Assembly (NCBI GenBank): GCA_937862735.1
Contig: CALMDH010000191.1
Coordinates: 1-31,308 of the forward strand
Direction of reading: 5' to 3'
Source of the DNA: M0108 sp937862735
GTDB lineage: Bacteria > Pseudomonadota > Gammaproteobacteria > Chromatiales > Chromatiaceae
DNA length: 31,308 bases
The translations under genes and the position numbers were made by a program. Each line of letters opens with the position of its first letter. Position 1 is the stretch's first letter. The notes beneath the pieces are model-generated. The model saw nothing but the letters and a program-made list of their open reading frames with translations. It did no database searches and had not been told where the DNA came from. Shown here one piece after another: positions 15,668 through 23,755 of the stretch.

Positions 15668-17865
15668 GCGCCAAGGCCCCCAGCCTGGGGGTGGTGCGCA
15701 CCCCGACCATCCTGCAGATGGAGGCCCTGGAGTGCGGCGCCGCCGCCCTGGCCATGGTCCTGGCCCATTACGGACGCTGGGTATCGCTGGAGGAGCTGCG
15801 GGTCCTCTGCGGGGTGTCCCGCGACGGCAGCAAGGCGGTCAACCTGCTCAAGGCCGCCCGCCAATTGGGCTTCCAGGCCGGCGGCAAGCGCCAGGAGCCG
15901 GCGGATCTGGCCCAGCTTCCGGTCCCCGCCATCCTCTTCGTCAACATGAACCACTTCGTGGTCCTCGAGGGGGTGACCAAGCAGGGCTTTCAGCTCAACG
16001 ACCCCGCCGCCGGACGGCGCACGGTGTCGCCGGCGGAATTCGACGGCATGTTCACCGGCATCGCCCTGACCTTCGCCCCCACCCCGGATTTCCAGCCCGG
16101 CGGCGCGGCACCCGCCATCCTGCCGGGGCTCTGGGCCCTGGCGCGTCACTCCTGGCGGCCCCTGGCCCTGTTGACCGCCGCCGGGTTGCTCCTGGCCCTG
16201 TTCGCGATCCTCCTACCCGGTCTGCAACGGCTGTACCTCGACCGCATCCTCATCGAGCGGTTGGATGACTGGGTGTGGCCCCTGGCGCTGACGCTGGCGC
16301 TCCTCGCCCCGCTGATCGCCTTCCTGACCTGGCTGCACGGGCGCTTGATCGCCGCCATCACCGCCAAGCTGGCCATCGTGCTTTCGACCCGCCTGGTCTG
16401 GCGGATCTTGCGCCTGCCGGTGGCCTTTTTCACCCAGCGCTACGCCGGCACGATCAGCAGCCGGGTCGCCCTGGCCGACCAACTGGTGCTGACCCTCACC
16501 CAAGGCCTATCCCAGGTCATCACCAGCCTGACCCTGATCCTGCTGTTAATCCTGCTGATGGTGCAGTACAGCCTCCCCCTGACCCTGATCGTCGTCACCC
16601 TGGCCCTGGGCAACGCCTTGCTGTTCCAGCGGCTGCGCAAGGCCCTGGGGGATGCCTCCGAGAAGGTCGCCATGCAGATGGTGAAGATGTCCGGCAAGGC
16701 CATGCAGGGGCTGCGCATGATGGAGACCCTTAAATCCACCGGCACCGACGGCCCCTTTTTCGCCCACTGGTCCGGCCTGCAGGCCCTGTTCATCAACGCC
16801 CAGCAGGACATCGCCCGGCGCGAGGCCCTGATCGCCGCCTTGCAGGCCTGGCTGGCAAGCCTGACCACCGCCGCGGTGCTGGTGGCCGGTGGCTACTACA
16901 CCCTGGTGGATCGCTTCTCCATCGGCATGCTGGTCGCCTTCACCACCATCAGCATCCTCTTCAACCAGCCGGTCAACCTGCTGGTCAACCTCGCCGGCCT
17001 GTTACAGCAGACCAAGGGCGCCCTCGCCCAGGTGGACGATACCCTGCGCTATCCGCCGGCGCGGGAATTCAGCCAGACGGAGGAGGCGCCCGCCGCCGGC
17101 GCCCTGGCTGACGCCGCCCCGCCGGTCCTCACCGCCCCCCTGCGCCGCCTGACCGGCCAGGTGCGCCTGGAGGCCCTGACCTTTGGCTACGCCCCCCTGG
17201 ACCCGCCCCTGCTCCGCGACTTTTCCCTGACCATGCACCCCGGCAGCCGGGTGGCCCTGGTGGGGGCCTCGGGCAGCGGCAAATCGACGGTCGGCAAGCT
17301 GCTCACCGGCCTGCTGGAGCCGCAAGGCGGGCAAATCCTGTTCGACGGTCGACCGATGGCCGAGATCCCCCGCGAGATCCTGCGCAACTCCCTGGCGGTG
17401 GTGGACCAGGAGATCGTCCTTTTCACCGGCAGCGTGCGCGACAACCTCAGCCTCTGGGACGACACCCTGCCCCAGGAACACCTGATCGCCGCGGCCAAGG
17501 ACGCCCTGATCCACGATCTGATCCTGAGCCGCCGCGACGGCTACGAGGCGCAGGTGGAGGAGAATGGCCGCAACCTCAGCGGCGGCCAGCGCCAGCGCCT
17601 GGAGATCGCCCGCGCCCTGGTGGGCAACCCCACCCTGCTGGTGCTGGACGAGGCCACCAGCGCCCTGGACGCGGTCACCGAGGAGGCCATCATGCGCAAC
17701 CTGCGCCGCCGCGGCTGCACCTGTCTCATCATCGCCCACCGCCTCAGCACCATCCGCGACTGCGACGAGATCATCGTCATGCACCAGGGTCAAATCCTGC
17801 AGCGCGGCACCCATGGCGACCTGCTGGCGGCCGAGGGTCCCTATCGCCGGTTGATCGAGACATGA
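15664..17865 (+). CDS. NHLM-type peptidase/ABC transporter (C39 peptidase, permease, ATPase)
   Basis: This 733-residue exporter has three parts. The N-terminal C39 peptidase (residues about 10-135) has catalytic Cys24 in LQMEALECGAAAL, His97 in NMNHFVVLEG and Asp113 in QLNDPAAG. The membrane domain spans about 155-440. The ATPase has Walker A GASGSGKST, LSGGQ and Walker B LLVLDEA. Such proteins cleave leader peptides after a double Gly and export the core, and the NHLP-type precursor encoded at 22347-22724 has exactly such a GG. All catalytic residues are present, so the enzyme looks active. It overlaps both neighbours by four bases. Confidence 0.92.
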   Translation: MSAKAPSLGVVRTPTILQMEALECGAAALAMVLAHYGRWVSLEELRVLCGVSRDGSKAVNLLKAARQLGFQAGGKRQEPADLAQLPVPAILFVNMNHFVVLEGVTKQGFQLNDPAAGRRTVSPAEFDGMFTGIALTFAPTPDFQPGGAAPAILPGLWALARHSWRPLALLTAAGLLLALFAILLPGLQRLYLDRILIERLDDWVWPLALTLALLAPLIAFLTWLHGRLIAAITAKLAIVLSTRLVWRILRLPVAFFTQRYAGTISSRVALADQLVLTLTQGLSQVITSLTLILLLILLMVQYSLPLTLIVVTLALGNALLFQRLRKALGDASEKVAMQMVKMSGKAMQGLRMMETLKSTGTDGPFFAHWSGLQALFINAQQDIARREALIAALQAWLASLTTAAVLVAGGYYTLVDRFSIGMLVAFTTISILFNQPVNLLVNLAGLLQQTKGALAQVDDTLRYPPAREFSQTEEAPAAGALADAAPPVLTAPLRRLTGQVRLEALTFGYAPLDPPLLRDFSLTMHPGSRVALVGASGSGKSTVGKLLTGLLEPQGGQILFDGRPMAEIPREILRNSLAVVDQEIVLFTGSVRDNLSLWDDTLPQEHLIAAAKDALIHDLILSRRDGYEAQVEENGRNLSGGQRQRLEIARALVGNPTLLVLDEATSALDAVTEEAIMRNLRRRGCTCLIIAHRLSTIRDCDEIIVMHQGQILQRGTHGDLLAAEGPYRRLIET

Positions 17866-20800
17866 CGACCCACCCGTCCGATCAGCCATCCGCTAAGCCG
17901 TCCGCTCAGCCATTTGTTCAGCCGTCCGCTCAGCCGGTCCATTACCCGTTAGATCAACCGTTCACTCAGCCATCCGCTCAACCATCCAAGCGCTGGCCGG
18001 CGGCCCTGCTGGCCCAGGCCCAATGCGAGCGGCGCGGCGGCCATCAGCCGCTGCGTCTCGACGATCCCACCCAGGCCTGGGTGATTCAGACGGGCCAGGT
18101 GGAGCTGTTTCTGGTCAGCCGGGGGCCGGCGGGAGAGGAGGGGGCTCGCCACCATCTGGCCAGTGTCACCGCCGGTGGCTTGCTGCTTGGCATCGACGGT
18201 ACCCGCGGCGCCGATTGCGTCCTCCTGGCGGTGCCCCACGTCGATACCCGGCTCCTGGCCTTGCCCTTCGCCGCCCTGGTCGCCGCGGCCAGCAACCCCG
18301 AGGTCATCCCCCCCCTGGCCGCGGCTCTGGACCTGTGGTTGCGCGCCCTGAGCGCGGGCATGGCGCGCTGGGCCTGGCCGCGGCCCGCTATCGGCTTCGG
18401 CCTGGGGGCGGAAGAGGCGCTGCTGATCCCCGCCGGCCAGCGCTGTGGCGCCAGCCAGGACCTGGTGTGGCTGCGCCTCGACCCGGCGGCGGCCACTTTC
18501 CTCGATATCCAGGATCTGCCCCTGACCGCGGGTGAGCTGACCTTCCCCCTGGCGCCCGAGGCCTGGCTGCTCGCTACCCGGGAGCTGGCCCTGCACGGTC
18601 GCACCACCGCCACCGCCCTGGCCGCGGGTGACGCCTGGGCGGGCGTGGCCAGCCTGCACGAGATCCTCTTCGCGACCGCCAGCCTCAATCTGCGCCTGGC
18701 CAACGTCGATGAACACCATCGCCTCAAGGCGCGGCGGGCCGCCACCGCGGCCGAGCGCGACCAAGCCTTTCATGCGCTGATGGCGGTGATCGCGCCCCCG
18801 GGGCGGGCCGCCATCACCCCGGCGCGGGGAGAGAGCCCCCTCGTCACCGCCCTGCGCCTGATCGGCCGGGAGGAAGGCTTCGCGGTCCGCCTCCCCGCCC
18901 ACCTCAAGCCCGGAGAAGTCCCCAGCCTGGACGATCTCGCCCGGGCCAGCGGCTTGCGCCCGCGCGCGGTTACCCTGCGGGATGCCTGGTGGCGGCACGA
19001 CTTCGGCACCCTGTTGGCCTTCGACGCCGCCACGGTGCAGCCACGGGTGTTGCTGTCCGGATCACGGGGTCGCCCGCGGGTCATTGACCCCGCCACGGGC
19101 CTGGAGGAGCCCCTGGTCCCCGAGCGCCTGGCGGCGACGGCCTGGGAGCTGACGGGGCACCTACCGTTGCGGCCCTTGAGTCTGCGGGAACTCTTCATCG
19201 CTGCCCTACGGCACGGCGGTCGCGACTTGCTGCCCCTGCTGGCCATGGGGGCCATCGTCCCGGCGCTGGGCCTGGCGATCCCACTGGCCACCGCCTATCT
19301 CATCGATAGCGTCATCCCCAACGACGAGTACGGCCTTCTCCTCCAACTCGGCCTGGTGCTGGTGGTCCTGGGGGGCACGACCTTTGCTGTCAGCTATGCC
19401 GGCACCCTGGCCTTCAGCCGCGCCGAGAGCCGGATCGGCCGGGCCCTGCAAGCCGGTCTCATGGATTGGGTTCTGCGTCTGCCCATGGGCTTTTTTCGGG
19501 GCTACACCACGGGGGATCTGGCGACCCGTCTCATGGCCATGAGCCAGGTGCAGACCCTGGTCTCCACCGCCAGCGTCAATAGCTTCCTGAGCGGGGTCTT
19601 CGGCCTGTTCAGTTTCCTGTTGATGTTCTATTACGATGCCCGCCTCGCCCTCTGGGCGGCGCTGCTCACCCTGGCCTACATCGCCCTGAGCCTGCTCCTC
19701 ACCCTGCTGCGGCTGCGTCGGGAGCGGCGGCTGGCCGACCTGACCGGCCAGCTCAATGACTGCCTGCTGCAGCTCATCCTGGGCGTGGCCAAGCTCCGTC
19801 TGGCCGCCAGCGAAGAGCGGGCCTTCGCCCGCTGGGCCCGTCTGTTCGCGGCGGGCCGCCACCAGCAGTTCGTCGCCCAGCGTCTGGGCGCCTGGCAGGA
19901 GGCCCTCAACCAGGTCCTGGCCCTCTCTGGACTGCTACTCTTCGTCCTGCTGATCGGCAAGCCGGGCGAGCAGCCCCACCTGATCGCCGTCGGCGCCTTC
20001 TCCGCCTTGCTGGTGGCCTACCAGTCCTTTGCGTCCAGCCTTATCGCGATGCTGCTGGTGATCTCCCAACTGCTCGCGGTCCGACCCCAGGTCGAGCGCA
20101 TCCGTCCCCTGCTGAACGCCGCCCCGGAGGTCGCCGATGACAAACCGGAGCCCGGCCCCTTGTCCGGGGCCATCGAGGTCAGTCACCTCAGCTTCCGCTA
20201 CGCCCCGGACGGCCCCCTGGTCTTGAACGAGGTGTCTCTGGCGGTGGCCCCCGGGGACTTCATCGCCCTGGTCGGCCCCTCCGGCTCGGGCAAATCCACC
20301 CTCTTGCGCCTGCTATTAGGCTTCGAGACCCCGGAGGCCGGCGGCATCCTCTTCGACGGTCAGGACCTGGCCAGCATCGATCCCACCGCCGTGCGCCGGC
20401 AGATGGGCGTGGTGATGCAGAATGCCCAGTTGCTGCCGCAGCCCCTCCACGACAACATCCTCGGCACCTCCGGCGGCACCCTGGACGACGCCTGGGAGGC
20501 CGCCGAACGGGTCGGCCTGGCCGAGGACATCCGCCAGATGCCCATGGGCATGCAGACGGTGATCCTGGAGGGCGGCGGGGTGCTCTCCGGCGGGCAGATG
20601 CAACGCCTGATGATCGCCCGCGCCATCGTCGGGCGACCCAAGATCCTGCTCCTCGATGAAGCCACCAGCGCCCTCGACAACCGCACCCAGGCCATCGTCA
20701 CCGCCAGCCTGGATCGTCTGCGGGTGACCCGCCTGGTGGTGGCCCATCGCCTGAGTACCGTGGTCAATGCCGACCGTATTTACGTCCTGGACGAGGGTCG

Positions 20801-20882
20801 TATCGTCGAGACCGGCACCTATGCCGAATTGATGGCGGCCAAGGGCACCTTTGCCCGACTGGCGGAGCGGCAGCAGGTGTAG
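17862..20882 (+). CDS. NHLM-type second ABC transporter protein
   Basis: This 1006-residue protein has the NHLM ABC2 layout: a long N-terminal cytoplasmic region (about 1-440, with a cyclic-nucleotide-binding-like sensory section in this family), a six-helix membrane domain (about 450-750), and an ATPase with GPSGSGKST, LSGGQ and ILLLDEA. It lacks a catalytic C39 peptidase and presumably pairs with the preceding protein in exporting the mature peptide. The first 45 residues are an unusual Gln-Pro-Ser repeat made by a 12-base tandem repeat. The start overlaps the previous stop (ATGA). It ends 37 bases before the 3' end of the convergent methyltransferase gene. Confidence 0.9.
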   Translation: MTTHPSDQPSAKPSAQPFVQPSAQPVHYPLDQPFTQPSAQPSKRWPAALLAQAQCERRGGHQPLRLDDPTQAWVIQTGQVELFLVSRGPAGEEGARHHLASVTAGGLLLGIDGTRGADCVLLAVPHVDTRLLALPFAALVAAASNPEVIPPLAAALDLWLRALSAGMARWAWPRPAIGFGLGAEEALLIPAGQRCGASQDLVWLRLDPAAATFLDIQDLPLTAGELTFPLAPEAWLLATRELALHGRTTATALAAGDAWAGVASLHEILFATASLNLRLANVDEHHRLKARRAATAAERDQAFHALMAVIAPPGRAAITPARGESPLVTALRLIGREEGFAVRLPAHLKPGEVPSLDDLARASGLRPRAVTLRDAWWRHDFGTLLAFDAATVQPRVLLSGSRGRPRVIDPATGLEEPLVPERLAATAWELTGHLPLRPLSLRELFIAALRHGGRDLLPLLAMGAIVPALGLAIPLATAYLIDSVIPNDEYGLLLQLGLVLVVLGGTTFAVSYAGTLAFSRAESRIGRALQAGLMDWVLRLPMGFFRGYTTGDLATRLMAMSQVQTLVSTASVNSFLSGVFGLFSFLLMFYYDARLALWAALLTLAYIALSLLLTLLRLRRERRLADLTGQLNDCLLQLILGVAKLRLAASEERAFARWARLFAAGRHQQFVAQRLGAWQEALNQVLALSGLLLFVLLIGKPGEQPHLIAVGAFSALLVAYQSFASSLIAMLLVISQLLAVRPQVERIRPLLNAAPEVADDKPEPGPLSGAIEVSHLSFRYAPDGPLVLNEVSLAVAPGDFIALVGPSGSGKSTLLRLLLGFETPEAGGILFDGQDLASIDPTAVRRQMGVVMQNAQLLPQPLHDNILGTSGGTLDDAWEAAERVGLAEDIRQMPMGMQTVILEGGGVLSGGQMQRLMIARAIVGRPKILLLDEATSALDNRTQAIVTASLDRLRVTRLVVAHRLSTVVNADRIYVLDEGRIVETGTYAELMAAKGTFARLAERQQV
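17883..17990 (+). repeat. Nine 12-bp tandem repeats inside the NHLM ABC2 gene
   Basis: Nine in-frame 12-base units of the type CAGCCGTCCGCT give four-residue units such as QPSA, with drifted copies QPFV, YPLD and QPFT. They form residues 8-43 of the ABC2 protein. The in-frame period means copy-number change would lengthen or shorten the N-terminus without breaking the gene. Confidence 0.85.
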
Positions 20883-20919
20883 TGAAAGGTTGGCACAACA
20901 GCGGGTTTAAGTCTGACGG

Positions 20920-22170
20920 TCAGTACAATGACAATAGAATATGTCCCATGTCGTACATGGCGACAAAGGTTTGACGTGCCAGGTTGAGTTTCTCTTCGTC
21001 CGTCATGGACTGACCATCCAGCACTTTTTGGATCTCGGCGATGGTTTGTCGCCCATTGGCCTGTTCGATCAGTAGCGCCTGGTGGTGTGTAATCGACAAC
21101 TTGTGCCATTCACGTTCCAGGATCGCTGGGCTGTCGGAGTCGGCTGGATTTGTGCGCGACATCTTTAAGCGCCAGTGAACTTTAGGAACGTAGCGCAGGA
21201 ATTCAGTGCCCTCAAAGTCAATCTTCGGCAGGCTGTGAAGGTATTCCGGGTGGCACAGGTTGAACCGATGGACGCCACGCGTATAGGATAATAGGTCGAT
21301 GACGGCCGCGCGCTCGCGTTCGCCCAACCGCTTGATACGTTTTGATATGGCGTCGTTAGCCGGGAAATGCGCTTGGCCTGAACAATCGAGTCGATCCATC
21401 CAGCCCAAAAATGCAAGGCGATTTTTATCAACAAAGTCAAATAGTTCCATAATCGAATAGGCGCGGTCACGCCGATGGAGAAAGGTATCGACAATGGCTG
21501 TATCGTATTTTAGTTCTTCCGAGGCATCCTTGGCGTTAAGGTAGGCATTGACACTGTGGCGACTGGGTAGAGCGGCCAGCGTTTTGCGGACAATTGCAAT
21601 ATCATCCTCAGATTGGCCAAGCCCCATCAACCGGAACGCCTCCTGAAGTAGGTAAACCCCTTGACGAAGGGTCTTGCCGTATAGCATTACATGCATAACA
21701 CCTGCTGGTCTCAGGACGTCACGCAGTGCCCGCAATCCACGGCCCGGTTCTTTGAGGTGATGCAGGACACCGGTTGATAAAATGAAGTCAAAGGACTGAT
21801 CAAGACTTGCGACTGCCATCAGGTCCAGATGTCGAACTTCCAAATTGTCAAGACCGTGCTTATCCTTGAGGTATTGTGAGTGTGAGAGGCTTGATCGAGA
21901 AATGTCGATCGCCACCACGCGTGAAGTGGGATTTCGCAGAGCGGTGTAGGCCGCTTGATTGGATCCACAACCGGCAATTAGGATATCAAGATCGTTGAAA
22001 TCCATTCGCCGCGGCCAGAAGACCGGACCACCAGCTTGAATGTCAGCGTACTCGTAATACCCATGCTGGATCGCTTCCACCATGTCGTTGACCGGTGGTG
22101 GGTATACCCATGCCTCGTATTGCCGCGCCACGATATCATCCCGTGATGGCAGGGAAGACGATTCAGACAT
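20920..22170 (-). CDS. Class I SAM-dependent methyltransferase, candidate RiPP-modifying enzyme
   Basis: This 416-residue protein has a Rossmann methyltransferase core: motif I ILIAGCGSNQAAY (about residue 63), acidic end of strand 2 in VVAIDIS, motif with DFILSTGVLHHL, and a post-motif LRPAGVMHVMLYG. It resembles a widespread proteobacterial group starting YEAWVYPPP. The last 60 residues (SITHHQALLIEQANGRQTIAEI onward) look like a small winged-helix module, broadly PqqD-like, which could bind a peptide leader; this is inference. It lies downstream of the NHLP precursor on the same strand with 176 bases between, so it probably belongs to the same transcript. AGGAA lies 10 bases before the ATG. 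Base composition is lower in GC than the exporter genes. The substrate is not shown; a methylated core is the simplest hypothesis. Confidence 0.82.
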   Translation of the reverse strand: MSESSSLPSRDDIVARQYEAWVYPPPVNDMVEAIQHGYYEYADIQAGGPVFWPRRMDFNDLDILIAGCGSNQAAYTALRNPTSRVVAIDISRSSLSHSQYLKDKHGLDNLEVRHLDLMAVASLDQSFDFILSTGVLHHLKEPGRGLRALRDVLRPAGVMHVMLYGKTLRQGVYLLQEAFRLMGLGQSEDDIAIVRKTLAALPSRHSVNAYLNAKDASEELKYDTAIVDTFLHRRDRAYSIMELFDFVDKNRLAFLGWMDRLDCSGQAHFPANDAISKRIKRLGERERAAVIDLLSYTRGVHRFNLCHPEYLHSLPKIDFEGTEFLRYVPKVHWRLKMSRTNPADSDSPAILEREWHKLSITHHQALLIEQANGRQTIAEIQKVLDGQSMTDEEKLNLARQTFVAMYDMGHILLSLY

Positions 22171-22215
22171 GGATTAATTATTCCTAACGGGGTGCGGATA
22201 AATTCATCTTGGCCA

Positions 22216-22236
22216 AGCGGGGCTGTCTGCCCCGCT
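22216..22236. promoter_or_regulatory. Perfect 8-bp hairpin between precursor and methyltransferase genes
   Basis: AGCGGGGC (22216-22223) and GCCCCGCT (22229-22236) form a perfect GC-rich stem with a five-base loop. It lies between the precursor stop (22347) and the methyltransferase start (22170). There is no T-run on either strand, so a partial terminator or an RNA-stabilising 3' structure that keeps precursor mRNA above enzyme mRNA is more likely than a full intrinsic terminator. Its role is inferred. Confidence 0.7.
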
Positions 22237-22346
22237 AAGTTTAGACGCGTGGGAGAGCACATTCGACCTAGATCCAAGCAGCCGATGATTAGGATCATCT
22301 CGCCGCGCCGAATTGATCTCCTCCAAAAGTACCTTCCTTACCAGTA

Positions 22347-22724
22347 TTAACCCCCATTACCACCAACACCCCCATTTCCCCCATTACCCCCTGACCAATT
22401 TAACCCACCGTTACCGCCCGCATTACCTCCATTGCCACCATTACCGGCAACCCCCCCATTACCACCTAAGCCAGCATTTCCACCATTACCGCCACCCGTG
22501 GCGATGATCAAGGCTTCGTCATCCAGATCCGTGGGTCTTTGGGGTATGACGAGATTAACCACCTGGGCGGTGTTCTCCATAACCTTAACCATGACCCCCG
22601 CGGGAACTTTTATCCCTTCCTGCTTCAGGGTTTCAGCCGGGTCAGCCAGAAGGCGCTGCTTAAAGTGTTCATCGGCCCAGCACTTGGCGATGATCTGCTG
22701 AAAATGTTTGGCTTGCTCGAACAT
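22347..22724 (-). CDS. NHLP-leader RiPP precursor peptide with Gly/Asn-repeat core
   Basis: This 125-residue precursor has a leader (residues 1-78) with the nitrile-hydratase-alpha-like pattern of NHLP peptides: IIAKCWADEHFKQRLLADP, LKQEGIKVPAGVMVKVMENT, VNLVIPQRP and DLDDEALIIATGG. The double Gly at 77-78 is the expected cleavage site for the C39 exporter encoded at 15664-17865. The remaining 47 residues contain 27 Gly and 11 Asn plus only Ala, Leu, Val, one Trp and one Ser, arranged largely as GGN/GGX units. No Cys or Thr is present, so thioether and Cys-azole chemistry is ruled out. A strong AGGAG lies six bases before the ATG. It probably heads a transcript including the methyltransferase. 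The leader family is clear; the mature product and its activity are unknown. Confidence 0.9.
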   Translation of the reverse strand: MFEQAKHFQQIIAKCWADEHFKQRLLADPAETLKQEGIKVPAGVMVKVMENTAQVVNLVIPQRPTDLDDEALIIATGGGNGGNAGLGGNGGVAGNGGNGGNAGGNGGLNWSGGNGGNGGVGGNGG

Positions 22725-23029
22725 TGCTTTCTCCTAGGTGATGACGCGCCTGCGTGGTTGGGGCAATGCGAAGAAGGCGCCGTCATACGCATGGCCAAGA
22801 TTCCAACCGCGGTAAATTATGGCTTCCCACCCGCTGAACGTCTATTGAACCTTGGTATTACCTGATCCGTAAGGGTTAGCTCCTGTCACTACCAGCGTCG
22901 GTCTGGTCAAAGCCTCTGCTTTGTTGACTTTCAGGAGGGTGCCGCTCGTTCAAGTCGCCGGCAGGGTCTTATCGCCCATGCTAACATCCAAGCCATTGTC
23001 TTGATTGTCGAGCCCCGCCGCTTGCCGCC
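22725..23029. promoter_or_regulatory. Intergenic region holding the precursor promoter and ribosome binding site
   Basis: This roughly 300-base region lies between the divergent precursor gene (minus) and the AAA-ATPase-like pseudogene (plus). AGGAG at 22731-22735 (minus strand) is a strong ribosome binding site six bases from the precursor ATG. A CATAAT at 22817-22822 on the minus strand could be a -10 element, but no good -35 is seen at the right distance. No further gene is apparent. Confidence 0.5.
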
Positions 23030-23750
23030 ATGAACCGCCGTTCCCTGCCCATCGGTATCCAGACCTTTCGCAAGATCCGCGAGGGGGATTGCTACTATGT
23101 CGACAAGACCGGTTTCGCCCTGCGTCTGATCGCGGAGGGCACGCATTACTTCCTCTCTCGCCCGCGACGCTTCGGCAAGTCGCTGTTTCTGGATACGCTG
23201 GCGGGACTGTTCAGTGGCAATCAGGCGCTGTTCAAGGGGCTGGAGGCCGAAAGTCGCTGGGACTGGTCGCGGCGTTTTCCGGTAATCCGGCTGAGCTTTG
23301 CCGAGGGCGTGCTGCGCGATCGGGCGGAACTCGACGAGAAGATCGCGGAGGTGCTAGCCGAAAACGAGGCACGACTTGAGGTCGCCAGCCCCCACCGCAG
23401 CCGCTCCGGTCGCTTCCACGGGCTCATCGGCGGGGCCCATGCCCGTCATGGTGAGCGGGTGGTGGTGCTCGTGGACGAGTATGACAAATCGATCCTGGAC
23501 AATATCAGCGATCCCGAGACGGCCCGGGCGATGCGCGATGGCCTGCGCGATCTCTATTCGGTCATCAAGGGCCAGGATGCGCATATTCGTTTTGCCTTCC
23601 TCATCGGGATCAGCAAGTTCAGCAAGGTCAGCCTGTTCTTGGGGCTGAACAACTTGTTTGATCTAACCCATTCACCTCATCGGGGTCGAATTCAGCCGCC
23701 AGCAGCGCAAGCTGGTGGGCTTCGAAGTGGAGACGCTGGCGGGTGATTAG
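23030..23750 (+). pseudogene. AAA-ATPase-like (PF09820) / DUF1703 protein, internally deleted
   Basis: The first 213 residues (LPIGIQTFRKIREGDCYYVDKT, SRPRRFGKSLFLDTLAGLF, VVVLVDEYDKSILDN, LIGISKFSKVSLFLGLNNL) are the characteristic N-terminal part of the AAA-ATPase-like family, with Walker A-like RRFGKS and Walker B-like VVVLVDEYD. Intact members run to about 500 residues with a C-terminal nuclease-like domain. Here the frame jumps directly after NNLFDLT. In the next reading frame, from about 23673, the family's C-terminal end appears (LIGVEFSRQQRKLVGFEVET) and stops at 23750. So several hundred codons are deleted with a one-base frame change. A second, smaller loss near residues 120-130 is possible. 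It ends six bases from the convergent frdB. Confidence 0.8.
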
Positions 23751-23755
23751 CCCCG

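Noticed and set aside
22350..22500. Repeated CCATTACC motifs as a CRISPR-like or non-coding repeat array
   Set aside because: The repeats are short, without spacers, and are explained as in-frame Gly/Asn codons of the precursor core.
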